Shown piece after piece: positions 17,076-25,676 of a DNA stretch of 64,000 nt. The translations under genes and the position numbers were made by a program. The stretch's first letter is position 1. Each line of letters opens with the position of its first letter. Source of the DNA: Collinsella aerofaciens (lineage in GTDB: Bacteria > Actinomycetota > Coriobacteriia > Coriobacteriales > Coriobacteriaceae); assembly GCF_015561195.1 (NCBI RefSeq), contig NZ_JADMSU010000006.1, positions 62,001 through 126,000 of the forward strand, read 5' to 3'. The notes beneath the pieces were generated by a model. The model ran no database searches. It was not told the origin of the DNA and saw nothing but the letters and a program-made list of their open reading frames with translations.

Positions 17076-17498
17076 TTACAGCGTACTACCCACGACCTCA
17101 ATTATGGCAAATATCGGTACCAAAAACGGCAGCAAAGGCAGGGAGCGTGATTTTGCAATGAGACAGGCGGTGGCAAGGGTCAGGAGCGCAACCGCAAACG
17201 CGACAACGCCACCCAGGGGGTCGAAGGTACAAAGGGCAAAGAGCGCCTTGACATCCCCCATGCCAATGCCAGAGGCGTGGCGAACACGACGCCAGAGTGA
17301 CTCAGTAAGCACAAGGGCAAGGTAGACGATGACCGCAAGACCGGCGTGGTCAAGCGCCGTATTAACACCCTTGTCGAGCCAAACGCCTGCAAACGCCGCC
17401 ACCGCACACGCACCGGCAAGTTCATTGGGAAAGCGTCGCTCACGGGCATCAATCGCCGCGCCGGCAAAGATGCAAATCCAAAACGGGATATAGACCAT
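17076..17498 (-). CDS. A24 family prepilin peptidase-like protein
   Basis: A 140-residue membrane aspartyl protease of the type IV prepilin peptidase family, short form (CpaA/TadV-like). The two catalytic Asp motifs are present: AAIDARERRFPN (about residue 17) and GMGDVKAL (about 80), with about five hydrophobic helices in total. No methyltransferase domain is present. No pilin, ATPase or assembly gene is nearby, so it is an orphan whose substrates must be encoded elsewhere. The start at 17498 has AAGGAGG 7 bases upstream; the longer reading would run through the terminator hairpin. Confidence 0.82.
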   Translation of the reverse strand: MVYIPFWICIFAGAAIDARERRFPNELAGACAVAAFAGVWLDKGVNTALDHAGLAVIVYLALVLTESLWRRVRHASGIGMGDVKALFALCTFDPLGGVVAFAVALLTLATACLIAKSRSLPLLPFLVPIFAIIEVVGSTL

Positions 17499-17529
17499 CG
17501 AAAACCTCCTTGGACAGCAGCTCAAACGC

Positions 17530-17570
17530 AAAAACCACCACAAAGGTGCTGTCCCTTTGTGGTGGTTTTT
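17530..17570 (-). terminator. Terminator after the glycosyltransferase, member of a repeated 41-base family
   Basis: Perfect 17-base arms (17530-17546 with 17554-17570), outer part AAAAACCACCACAAAGG, with a 7-base loop, ending in a T run on the minus strand. A near copy is at 25172-25212. Confidence 0.9.
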
Positions 17571-17578
17571 GGTGGTGG

Positions 17579-18874
17579 TTACTTGGCGCCCTGCATGACC
17601 TCGTCGAGGGTAACGTTAACGGCGTGCTGCGTGGGCACCCAGTCGACCTTCAGGAACAGCGCGGCAACCGTGATGGGGATATAGCTGAACATAAAGATCG
17701 GGAAGGTAAACAGGTTGGTCACCAGGCGCCACTTTTGAGCGCAATGAATGTGCTTGTACTCAAAGATGGTCGTGAGCAGCGCCAGGATAAAGAAGGTCTG
17801 GTACATCATCACGAACGTCATGATAAGCGAGGCGGCACACGCCTGCATCTCGACTTCGGTAGCCAAGAAGCCGTGCGAAAGACCTCCCACGATCAGGAAC
17901 GTCGCATTGGCGAGCATCGAGATCAGGGACAACAGCATACCCGGGGCGATCGTCATAAACATGTCGTAGGCAGCAAAGCGATGATAGCGGAAGGTCGATT
18001 TGACCAGGTGCTTACCATAGGTAAAGAACACCTGGTAGAAGCCCTTGGTCCAACGCATGCGCTGTTTCCAGGACGCCTTAAACGTCACCGGCTGTTCGTC
18101 GAAGAACTCAGCCGGCGCATAGCCAATGCGAATGCCGTGAATAGCGCAGAACGTGGTGAACTGAATGTCCTCGGTCAGCGTGTGGAACTGCCAGCCGTGC
18201 ATACCCTCAATAACACTGGCGGAGATGAGGTAGCCCGAGCCCGAGACGGCACAAGACGTCTTGCAGATGTTGCGCGCGTTGTTGAGGAAGCGTGCCTCGC
18301 GCAGATACCAGGTGGCATTAGCCGCCGAGATCCAAGAGCTGCCGAAGTTCTTGGAGTTACGATAGCTCGTGACCACATGGAAGCCCTGGTCAAAGGCATC
18401 GTTCATCTTGGAGACGTAATCGCGGGAAATAACGTTGTCGGCGTCAAAGATGAAATAGCCCTCAAAAGTATCGGGATACTCGTTGAGAATGCGATCAAAA
18501 CCAAAGTCCATAACCCAGCTCTTGCCCTTACGGGCCAGGTCGTTACGCTCATAGACGACGGCGCCCGCCTCGCGCGCGAGCTGCGCCGTGTTGTCGGTGC
18601 AGGCATCGGCGACAACGAAGACCTCGATAAGCTCGGACGGATAATCCTGGTCCTTGATGGAGCGAACAAGGTTGGCGATCACGGCCTCCTCGTTATGCGC
18701 CGCGATAAAGAAGGCATAACGATGCAGCTTTTTGGCCTTAGGGGGCGCGACCTCACCACGGAGAGCACCAATGACAAAGAAGACCACCTGGTACAGAAAG
18801 CAGACCGTGAGCAGCGTAACCACAATCTGGTTGAAGATCACGATGGGCGTGTTAGTTTGTAAAAAGGCGAGCAT
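17579..18874 (-). CDS. Membrane glycosyltransferase family 2
   Basis: Processive-type GT2 enzyme of 431 residues, probably making or extending a cell-surface polysaccharide from a UDP-sugar. It has one N-terminal membrane helix. The catalytic domain contains AAHNEEAVIANLVRSI, VADACTDNT, the DxD motif FIFDADNVIS (about residue 144), TEDIQF (about 241) and the QRMRW motif (about 272). Three or four C-terminal membrane helices follow. This matches BcsA/HasA-like architecture without a PilZ domain. The start ATG at 18874 has GGGAG 7 bases upstream. It stands alone with its own terminator. Confidence 0.88.
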   Translation of the reverse strand: MLAFLQTNTPIVIFNQIVVTLLTVCFLYQVVFFVIGALRGEVAPPKAKKLHRYAFFIAAHNEEAVIANLVRSIKDQDYPSELIEVFVVADACTDNTAQLAREAGAVVYERNDLARKGKSWVMDFGFDRILNEYPDTFEGYFIFDADNVISRDYVSKMNDAFDQGFHVVTSYRNSKNFGSSWISAANATWYLREARFLNNARNICKTSCAVSGSGYLISASVIEGMHGWQFHTLTEDIQFTTFCAIHGIRIGYAPAEFFDEQPVTFKASWKQRMRWTKGFYQVFFTYGKHLVKSTFRYHRFAAYDMFMTIAPGMLLSLISMLANATFLIVGGLSHGFLATEVEMQACAASLIMTFVMMYQTFFILALLTTIFEYKHIHCAQKWRLVTNLFTFPIFMFSYIPITVAALFLKVDWVPTQHAVNVTLDEVMQGAK

Positions 18875-18956
18875 GCAGGCTCCCAGCAACGCGTTACGTA
18901 AACAATCGTATATCTTATCGTAGGCTAACCGAGTTCAAGAAACCACCTAATACTGG

Positions 18957-19970
18957 CTAGGCTTCAAGCAGACCGAGCTGCGGAACGATTTCATCTCCAG
19001 CGGCCGTGCGACCGATCGAGCGCGGAGCCAGATCGTCGAGAACCGCAGCGAGATCCCACGGCAACTCGTCGCGGCACTCAATGCGCTCCCCCGTCACGGG
19101 ATGGTCGAATGCGACGCGCCAGGAATGAAGGAATTGCCTGGTCAGACCCTGATCGGCGCGTGCATCGCACTTGCCATAGAGTGGATCGCCCACGCAAGCG
19201 TGGTTGATGTGGCGCATATGCACGCGAATCTGATGCGTGCGGCCGGTAAACAGGTGGCACTCGACGAGCGTATAACCGTCGTCAAAACGCGTGGAATCGA
19301 AGCGCTCGAGGACCTTAAAGGTCGTAATGGCCTGACGGGCAAAGGGATCGTCCGAAACCGCCATCTTGACGCGGTCACGCGTGGAACGGGCGATACCGGT
19401 GTTGATGGTACCCTCGTCCATGGCAATGTGGCCGTGGACGAGGGTAATGTAGCGGCGGTCGAGCGTTCGCGTGCGGATGAGATTCTGGAGCGCGCGCTGG
19501 GTGTCGTCGTCCTTGGCCGCAAGCATGAGACCCGAGGTATCGCGATCCAAACGATGCACGATACCGGGGCGGTCCTCGCCCTGCACGGTGCCCAGATGGT
19601 CGATACCGCAGTGATAGACCAGGGCATTCGCGAGCGTACCGCTCTCATGACCATGCGCAGGATGGCACACCAGACCGCGCTGCTTGGAGAGCACGATGAG
19701 GTAGTCGTCCTCGTAGCGGATATCGAGGGGAATGGCCTCGGGAATCACGTCGGTCGGGTCGTGCGGCTCGGGCAGGTCGACCGAAATGCGGTCGCCGGCT
19801 CGCACGGCATACTTTTTGGACAGGCAGGTCTCGCCATTGACACATACAGCACCGCCCTCAATCAGATGCGCGCAGGCAGAGCGCGTAGGGCAGCCGTCGT
19901 TGGCGCCCAGATAGGCGTCAAGACGCTGACCAGCGGTATCGTCGGCAACGAGAATATGGATGTCGGCCAT
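18957..19970 (-). CDS. RluA/RluD family 23S rRNA pseudouridine synthase
   Basis: Converts uridines to pseudouridine in RNA. The 337 residues carry an N-terminal S4 domain (GQRLDAYLGAN, INGG-like EGGAVCVNG) and the catalytic motif GIVHRLDRDTSGLML (about residue 140) with the catalytic Asp in RLD. GRTHQIRVHMRHINH is the other family block. It follows lspA with a TAATG overlap, the usual lspA-rluD pairing, which favours an RluD-type role. Confidence 0.92.
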   Translation of the reverse strand: MADIHILVADDTAGQRLDAYLGANDGCPTRSACAHLIEGGAVCVNGETCLSKKYAVRAGDRISVDLPEPHDPTDVIPEAIPLDIRYEDDYLIVLSKQRGLVCHPAHGHESGTLANALVYHCGIDHLGTVQGEDRPGIVHRLDRDTSGLMLAAKDDDTQRALQNLIRTRTLDRRYITLVHGHIAMDEGTINTGIARSTRDRVKMAVSDDPFARQAITTFKVLERFDSTRFDDGYTLVECHLFTGRTHQIRVHMRHINHACVGDPLYGKCDARADQGLTRQFLHSWRVAFDHPVTGERIECRDELPWDLAAVLDDLAPRSIGRTAAGDEIVPQLGLLEA

Positions 19971-20569
19971 TAGCGCTCATTCCTTTCGCGAATCTTGCGG
20001 GCACGCTCCCCACGTTGTTTGGCCTTGCGCTTGGCGCGGGCCTCGTCACGGGCGTTGAGCTCGGCGGTCGCATCGACCTCGCGAGCAGCAGGGCTCAAGA
20101 ACATATAACCGATGAGCGCCAGCACGACACCGACCGTAATGCCGATATCGGCGACGTTAAAGACGGGAAAGTCGATGAAGGTGGTGGCGATAAAATCGGT
20201 CACGAAGCCAAAGGCGAGGCGGTCGATCGCGTTACCGATAGCACCGCCCGCAACCATTGCCATGCCCACAACCTCAAGATGGGCGAGCTGGGGCGCACGA
20301 ACGAGGTACACGGCAATAGCGATAATGACCGCCAACGCCAGCACGGCAAACGCGATGCCATGCCCCTCGCCCATGCTAAAGGCAGCACCGATATTGCGGA
20401 CAAACATAAAGTCGATGACACCGGGGATGACGGTCACATGCAGGGCGTCGCCCACGGCACGAACCGCAAGCTTGGTCAGCTGGTCAACGAGCAACACAAC
20501 GAGCGCCACCCCACCAGCAACACCCAACCGCCAACGCAAAGGCGGCGTCATATCCCCAGGACGACCCAA
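19970..20569 (-). CDS. lspA: Lipoprotein signal peptidase (signal peptidase II)
   Basis: Aspartyl protease in the membrane that removes signal peptides from prolipoproteins. Four hydrophobic helices are visible. The two catalytic Asp motifs are GNAIDRLAFGFVTDF (about residue 125) and FNVADIGITVG (about 148). A basic C-terminal tail of about 45 residues (ARAKRKAKQRGERARKIRERNER) is longer than usual. The start may be TTG at 20569 (AGGGG 7 bases upstream) or ATG at 20551 (GGGG close by). A putative substrate, a lipoprotein, is at 61788. Confidence 0.92.
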   Translation of the reverse strand: MGRPGDMTPPLRWRLGVAGGVALVVLLVDQLTKLAVRAVGDALHVTVIPGVIDFMFVRNIGAAFSMGEGHGIAFAVLALAVIIAIAVYLVRAPQLAHLEVVGMAMVAGGAIGNAIDRLAFGFVTDFIATTFIDFPVFNVADIGITVGVVLALIGYMFLSPAAREVDATAELNARDEARAKRKAKQRGERARKIRERNER

Positions 20570-20683
20570 ATCAATCCCCTACCCTCAAGAACATCGAATA
20601 ACGTTTAACGCAAATAACCATCTTATATTGCCACACGCAGAGCGCACGACATATCCACCAACGCAAGCGAAATAACCAGCTAA

Positions 20684-20721
20684 AAACGAAAGCGGCATTC
20701 CGAAAAACAGAATGCCGCTTT
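20684..20721 (-). terminator. Terminator after ileS
   Basis: Perfect 12-base arms AAAGCGGCATTC/GAATGCCGCTTT (20689-20700, 20710-20721), followed on the minus strand by CGTTTTTAG. It lies between the ileS stop and lspA; the plus strand also has a short T run. Confidence 0.85.
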
Positions 20722-20791
20722 TATTCAGCGGAGCAAATGGGCCGAAGGCGCCCAAATTCTCCCTTTTACTAAAATGCCGAGTTACCGTGCC

Positions 20792-23593
20792 TTAAAGGGC
20801 ATTCGCACACCTCTCGCAGATGTGAGCGTGGCCGTTGTACTCGCCGACGGTGGTGCGGTAGTTCCAGCAACGGTCGCAGCACTCGCCCTCGGCAGCCTCG
20901 ATGGCAACGGAGAGCTCCTCGCCCTGGGTCAGTTCAACAGAGGAGACGATGTAGAACTCGGCCAGGTCGACGGCCTTGTCGCCGGTCAGTAGCGCATACA
21001 TCTCGGCGGGAACGACCGCCTTGACGCGGACCTGCTGGCTCTTGGTGAAGGTGCCGGCAGAACGGGCATCCTCAAGGGCCTTGGTCACGGCGCTACGGAG
21101 CTCGAGCGAAGCCTCGAGCACGCCCTCAAACTCATTGGCCTCGTCAACCGTGATGGGCGACTTGTACCAATCGAGCAGCGCGGCGTACTTCTGGTGATCG
21201 ACGCAGCCGGCGGGCGCGTAGGCCATGGCCTCGTCGACGGTGTAGGACAGGATCGGCTGCAGGTCGCGCATGAGCATCGAGAAGAGCTCGGCCAGCACGG
21301 TCTGGGCACTGCGGCGCTCGAGCGAGCCGGGCTTGTCGCAGTACAGACGGTCCTTCAGGGCGTCGAGGTACACGTTGGAAAGCTCGGTAACAACAAAGTC
21401 GTAGAGCGCACGGTAGGCGCGCGGGAACTCGTAGCAAGAGTAAGCGTCGTCGACCTCGGCCTGGACCTGGGTCAGACGGGCAACCATGAGCTTGTCGAGC
21501 GGCAGCAGGTCGGCAAAGGCGACGCCGTCGGTCTCGGGCTCAAACTGACCCTCGAGCTCGGAGAGCAGGAAGCGCAGCGTGTTGCGGAAACGACGGTAGG
21601 CATCGGACGTACGAGCGAGAATCTCGTGGTCGATGGAGACGTCGGAGCTGGTATCGACCGAGGCGACCCACAGGCGGATGATGTCGGCGCCCATCTCGTC
21701 GCAGACCTTATTAGGGTCGATGACGTTACCGAGCGACTTGGACATCTTGCGGCCCTGGCCGTCGAGCGTGAAGCCCTGCGAGACGACCGCCTTGTACGGA
21801 GCGTGGCCGTTGGCGCCCACCGAGGTGAGCAGCGAGCTCTGGAACCAACCGCGGTGCTGGTCGGAGCCCTCGAGGTACACGTCCGCCGGATACTCCAGCT
21901 CGGGGCGATACTCGCAGACGGCCTTCCAGGAGACGCCGGAGTCCCACCACACGTCGAGGATGTCCTTATCGGCCTTGAGGTGATGGCCGCCGCACTTGGG
22001 GCAGACGCAGGCCTCGCCCAGGTAGCTCTCGGGAGCATCCGTGAACCAGGCGTCGGAGCCCTTCTCGTGGAAGAGCTTGATAACGGCGTCGAGCGTAGCG
22101 TCGTTCATGACCTTCTCGCCGCAGTCGGCGCAAGTGTAGCTGGGGATAGGCACGCCCCAGTTGCGCTGACGGCTGATGCACCAGTCGGGACGCTGCTCGA
22201 CCATGGCACCGATGCGGTTGGCGGCGTGAGCCGGATACCACTTGACGTTCTCGCGGACCTCCTTGCCAGCCTGCTCGCGCAAACCCGTCTTGTCCATCGA
22301 GACGAACCACTGGTCGGTAGCACGGAAGAGCACAGGGTGCTTGCAGCGCCAGCAGTGCGGATAGCTGTGCGTGATCTTCTTCTCGAGGACCAGGGTGCCG
22401 CGCTCGCGCAGGAACTCGATGATGTGCGGGTTGGCCTCATCGGTATCCATGCCGCTGAAGGGACCGCCGGTACCAAACTCCTCGCCGGTGTAGAACTTGC
22501 CGTCGTCATCGACCGGCATGCAGATGTCGGTGATGCCCTCCTTGAGGCAGGCAAAGTAGTCGTCGACGCCATGGCCGGGCGAGTTGTGGACGATACCGGT
22601 GCCGTCATCGACACCGACGTAATCGGCCAGCAGCGCCACGCCCTCAACACCGTCAAAGATCGGCTGCTTGTAGTGGATGTGATGGAAGGTCTCGGCCGGA
22701 ACAACGTAGGGCTTGCCGTCGACCATAACCGGGGTGTACTCCCAGCCAAACTCCTCACAGCACTTGGGAGCCAGGTCCTCGAGCATGACCTCGGCACGAC
22801 CTTCGCGCTCAACGGCGACATAGGCGGCGCCGGGCTTAAGGGAAACGGCCTGGTCGGAGGGGATGGTCCACGGCGTGGTCGTCCAGATGATGAAGTCGAC
22901 CGGGCCGTCGAAATCCTCGAGGCCGGCGGGCTTGGAGGTCATCTCGAAGCGAACGAAGATGGAGGGGCTCGTCTCGTCAGAGTACTCGATCTCGGCCTCG
23001 GCCAGCGCGGTATGGCAGTGCTTGCACCAGTGAACCGGCTTGTGGCCGCGATAGATCATACCCTTATCGAACATGGCCTTAAAGACCTCGATGTCGGCGG
23101 CATCATGCTGGTGATAGAGCGTCAGATAGGGGTTATCCCAGTCGCCGAGCACGCCCAGGCGACGGAAGCCGGCCTTCTGCAGCTCGATGTTCTCGACAGC
23201 GAACTCGTTGCAGAGCTCGCGGATCTTAGCCGTAGAGGTCTGGTTGAACTTCTCGGTGCCGAGCTTCTCCTCGACCTTGTGCTCGATCGGCTGACCGTGG
23301 CAGTCCCAACCGGGGACATAAGGAACTTCGCAGCCCTGCATCATCCAGTAACGGTTGATCATGTCCTTGGAGATCTTGTTCATGGCGTGGCCGATGTGGA
23401 TCGGGCCGTTGGCGTACGGAGGGCCGTCGTGCAGCACGAACTTCTTGTGACCCTCGTTCTTCTTCAGAACCTGCTCGTAGACCTTGTTGTCCTGCCAGTC
23501 CTTGAGTCGCTTAGGCTCGGACTTGGAAAGACCGGCACGCATGGGAAAACCGGTCTTGGGCAGATTCATCGTCTGCTTGTACTCGTTTGCCAC
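20792..23593 (-). CDS. ileS: Isoleucyl-tRNA synthetase
   Basis: Class I synthetase charging tRNA-Ile, 933 residues. Visible are the HIGH motif PIHIGHAMN (about residue 66), the editing domain, WDCHGQPIEHKVE, the KMSKS motif GRKMSKSLGN (about 620), and a C-terminal zinc finger with CCDRCWNYR and CERC. The GTG start at 23593 is chosen because AAAGGGG is 5 bases upstream and the reading MANEYKQTMNLPKTGFPM suits the family. Expression is under the T-box leader at 23637-23946. Confidence 0.96.
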   Translation of the reverse strand: MANEYKQTMNLPKTGFPMRAGLSKSEPKRLKDWQDNKVYEQVLKKNEGHKKFVLHDGPPYANGPIHIGHAMNKISKDMINRYWMMQGCEVPYVPGWDCHGQPIEHKVEEKLGTEKFNQTSTAKIRELCNEFAVENIELQKAGFRRLGVLGDWDNPYLTLYHQHDAADIEVFKAMFDKGMIYRGHKPVHWCKHCHTALAEAEIEYSDETSPSIFVRFEMTSKPAGLEDFDGPVDFIIWTTTPWTIPSDQAVSLKPGAAYVAVEREGRAEVMLEDLAPKCCEEFGWEYTPVMVDGKPYVVPAETFHHIHYKQPIFDGVEGVALLADYVGVDDGTGIVHNSPGHGVDDYFACLKEGITDICMPVDDDGKFYTGEEFGTGGPFSGMDTDEANPHIIEFLRERGTLVLEKKITHSYPHCWRCKHPVLFRATDQWFVSMDKTGLREQAGKEVRENVKWYPAHAANRIGAMVEQRPDWCISRQRNWGVPIPSYTCADCGEKVMNDATLDAVIKLFHEKGSDAWFTDAPESYLGEACVCPKCGGHHLKADKDILDVWWDSGVSWKAVCEYRPELEYPADVYLEGSDQHRGWFQSSLLTSVGANGHAPYKAVVSQGFTLDGQGRKMSKSLGNVIDPNKVCDEMGADIIRLWVASVDTSSDVSIDHEILARTSDAYRRFRNTLRFLLSELEGQFEPETDGVAFADLLPLDKLMVARLTQVQAEVDDAYSCYEFPRAYRALYDFVVTELSNVYLDALKDRLYCDKPGSLERRSAQTVLAELFSMLMRDLQPILSYTVDEAMAYAPAGCVDHQKYAALLDWYKSPITVDEANEFEGVLEASLELRSAVTKALEDARSAGTFTKSQQVRVKAVVPAEMYALLTGDKAVDLAEFYIVSSVELTQGEELSVAIEAAEGECCDRCWNYRTTVGEYNGHAHICERCANAL

Positions 23594-23636
23594 GGTACCC
23601 CTTTCATGTCGTGGGCGCGCACGCCCTCTGGGCACC

Positions 23637-23946
23637 AAAAAAGCGCCCGTCCCTACAAGCTGGGACGAAGCGCCACAAAACGGGCAAACTGCCCGTAAAA
23701 GCTCTTCGCTTAACCACCCAGCTTAGATGCCCTCGCCCGCGTATTCGCGCGCTCGCATCCGTTACTCGGCTGGCCTGTATCGACGACCATCTCGGCGATG
23801 TCTACTAAGACGTGCCTGCGCGGCGCGTCCGTTGGGACCGCAGCTCCGGGGTGATTTTCATCGGTCGCATGCGCGGGCTCTCAGCACTCCCCGCTCTCTG
23901 TAGCATGCGGATGGCCGACTACTCGTCCCCATCAACGCTTATGCGG
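23637..23946 (-). promoter_or_regulatory. T-box riboswitch of ileS
   Basis: Transcriptional T-box leader sensing uncharged tRNA-Ile. On the minus strand, in order: a Stem I start with GACGAGTAGTCGG, the AG-bulge/GNUG-like part CAGAGAGCGGGGAGTGCTGA, a specifier context GAAAATCACC with ATC (Ile) near 23840, the AGTAGA-type and CGAGTAAC (F-box-like) segments, the T-box GGGTGGTTAAGCG at about 23708-23720, and then a terminator (arms 23643-23653 and 23662-23673, CGTCCC/GGGACG core) followed by six T. The terminator ends about 44 bases before the GTG. The Ile codon and the downstream gene agree. Confidence 0.88.
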
Positions 23947-23975
23947 AGTATGCTAGCACGTTCCGCGCCGTCGAA
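23947..23975 (-). promoter_or_regulatory. Candidate ileS promoter
   Basis: On the minus strand TTCGAC (23970-23975), a 17-base spacer and CATACT (23947-23952), placed right for transcription to start at the T-box 5' end. Confidence 0.5.
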
Positions 23976-24079
23976 AAACCCTCAACATTGGTTTCATACT
24001 TTAGAAATTTCTCGCTACCGCAAGCACTCACTTGGAGCAAAATACCTGAAAGCACTTTATCTAGCGAAAGAAGGCTCCT

Positions 24080-25162
24080 ATGCGCACGATTGGAATGAGC
24101 GACTATACCGTCGGCGAGGACTGCTTTGCCGAGCTGCCCGGCGCGCTGGCCGAGTACGGGGCGACCAAGGTCGCAATCATCGGTGGCAAACGAGCACTGG
24201 CCGCGGCACTTCCCGGTATCGAAGCGGCACTGGAGGGCACCGACGTCAAGATTTTGGAGACGCGCGTCTACGGCACCAACAGCACGCGTGCCAATATCGC
24301 CAAGGTTGTGAACTCCCCCGCATGCCAAGAGGCCGACGTGCTCATCGCATGCGGCGGCGGCAAGGCGCTCGACACCGTAAAGACAGCGGCCATCGAGCTC
24401 AAGAAGATCGTCTTTACGGTACCGACGATCTGTTCCAACTGCTCGGCCGCGACCGCCATTGCCGTTGTGTACAACGACGACGGCTCGCTCGAGGGCTATT
24501 CGTACCCCAATCGCCCCGCGCACATCTTCATCAACCCCAAGATCATCGCCGAGGCACCGGCGGAGTACTTCTGGGCCGGCGTGGGCGATGCCCTGTCCAA
24601 GCAGCCCGAGGTCGAGTACGCCACGAGCGCCGGCAACCTGGAGCACACCGCAGGTCTTGGCCTGGCGCTCGCACACACCTGCTCCGAGCCGCTGTTTACC
24701 TATGGCGTGCAGGGTCTTAAGGACGTTCGCCAGAACCTGTCGACCGAAGCCGTCAAGCAGATCGCGCTCGATATCGTGGTCAACACGGGCTACGTCTCCA
24801 ACCTGACCAACCAAAACGATTACTACTACAACTCGAGCGTGGCGCATGCGTTCTACAACGCCACGTGCAGCATCCCGCGCGAGGGCGCCTACCTGCACGG
24901 CGAGGTCGTGAGTCTAGGCGTGCTGGTTCTGTTTGCCTACACGGGCGATACCGAGAACCTTGAGCGCTACGCAGCCTTTAACAAGGAGATGGGGCTGCCC
25001 GTGACGCTTGAGCAGGTCGGGCTTTCCGAGTCCGATATCCCGGCGCTGTGTGAATATGCGCACTCCACCAACGAGTGGAAGCAGGGTAACCCGGAGCCCT
25101 TCACCGACGAGAAGTTCGCCGCCGCCATCAAGGCCGCCAACGCCTACGGCCACACGCTCTAG
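24080..25162 (+). CDS. Iron-containing alcohol dehydrogenase family protein (GldA-like)
   Basis: NAD(P)-dependent oxidoreductase of the group III, metal-containing alcohol/glycerol dehydrogenase superfamily, 360 residues. The nucleotide-binding GGGKALDTVK (about residue 93) is present, as are metal ligands: Asp in VGDALSK (about 169), His in SSVAHAFYN (about 255) and His in YLHGEVVSLG (about 274). It resembles GldA and hydroxycarboxylate dehydrogenase (YbdH/HcxA) types; the substrate is not evident. AAGGCTCCT before the ATG is a modest ribosome site. It is a single-gene unit, divergent from ileS and closed by a terminator at 25172. Confidence 0.85.
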   Translation: MRTIGMSDYTVGEDCFAELPGALAEYGATKVAIIGGKRALAAALPGIEAALEGTDVKILETRVYGTNSTRANIAKVVNSPACQEADVLIACGGGKALDTVKTAAIELKKIVFTVPTICSNCSAATAIAVVYNDDGSLEGYSYPNRPAHIFINPKIIAEAPAEYFWAGVGDALSKQPEVEYATSAGNLEHTAGLGLALAHTCSEPLFTYGVQGLKDVRQNLSTEAVKQIALDIVVNTGYVSNLTNQNDYYYNSSVAHAFYNATCSIPREGAYLHGEVVSLGVLVLFAYTGDTENLERYAAFNKEMGLPVTLEQVGLSESDIPALCEYAHSTNEWKQGNPEPFTDEKFAAAIKAANAYGHTL

Positions 25163-25171
25163 GCCCAGCCC

Positions 25172-25212
25172 AAAACCACCACAAAGGGGACAGGCACCTT
25201 TGTGGTGGTTTT
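25172..25212 (+). terminator. Terminator after the dehydrogenase, repeated 41-base family
   Basis: Perfect 16-base arms (25172-25187, 25197-25212) with a GGACAGGCA loop, then a T run. It is almost identical to 17530-17570 read in the direction of transcription. Confidence 0.9.
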
Positions 25213-25233
25213 TTATTGCTCCAGCATTCAGTT

Positions 25234-25281
25234 CGTACTCGAACCCGATTCTTTACGAGAAAGGGTTCGGGTACGTTTTTT
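25234..25281 (+). terminator. Second intrinsic terminator in the hairpin array
   Basis: CGTACTCGAACCC (25234-25246) pairs with GGGTTCGGGTACG (25263-25275) with one T-G wobble, followed by TTTTTT. Confidence 0.75.
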
Positions 25282-25337
25282 GTTTATCGGAAACTCTGCG
25301 GAAGGACTACTCGGAACGGTAAACAGGAACGAACAGA

Positions 25338-25375
25338 GGCAGGGTATCATCGTGGTGATGGTATCCTGCCTTTTG
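25338..25375 (+). terminator. Third intrinsic terminator-like hairpin
   Basis: A 14-base stem GGCAGGGTATCATC (25338-25351) with its partner 25357-25370, loop GTGGT, followed by TTTTGTTTTG. Confidence 0.65.
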
Positions 25376-25383
25376 TTTTGCGG

Positions 25384-25519
25384 GATCAAGGTCGCTTTAT
25401 GCGAACTTGATCGCCACTTATATGGCGCATTGATGGCAATTGCTTCGTACGTGCATACCGGGAGCCTGTACACCTCTGGCAAGGCGTAACACACTAGACT
25501 TTGTTCCAAAGTCCGTGTG
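25384..25519. repeat. Two further inverted repeats without a gene
   Basis: GATCAAG...CTTGATC (25384-25412) and CACAC..GACTTTG/CAAAGTC..GTGTG (25490-25519). A GGGGACAGGCCCC motif follows at about 25524. With the terminators before them they make a 350-base stretch of hairpins; I see no supported ORF in it. Confidence 0.6.
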
Positions 25520-25676
25520 CTAAGGGGACAGGCCCCCTAGAATTCCTGTGGAGTGTGTACGCACGTACGCAGGAAAACGGCAAAATTTCGCTATATCAGG
25601 GCGTTCTTTCATTAGAGAGTATGGTATACACGGCTTAGTTCAACAAATAAGAATTTATATATAAAGGAGAATATTG

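Noticed and set aside
20990-23700. Long open frames antisense to ileS and infB (over 800 codons)
   Set aside because: They are shadows of GC-rich codon bias, have no ribosome sites and encode low-complexity Gly/Val/Leu/Asp strings. The ileS and infB readings carry all family motifs.
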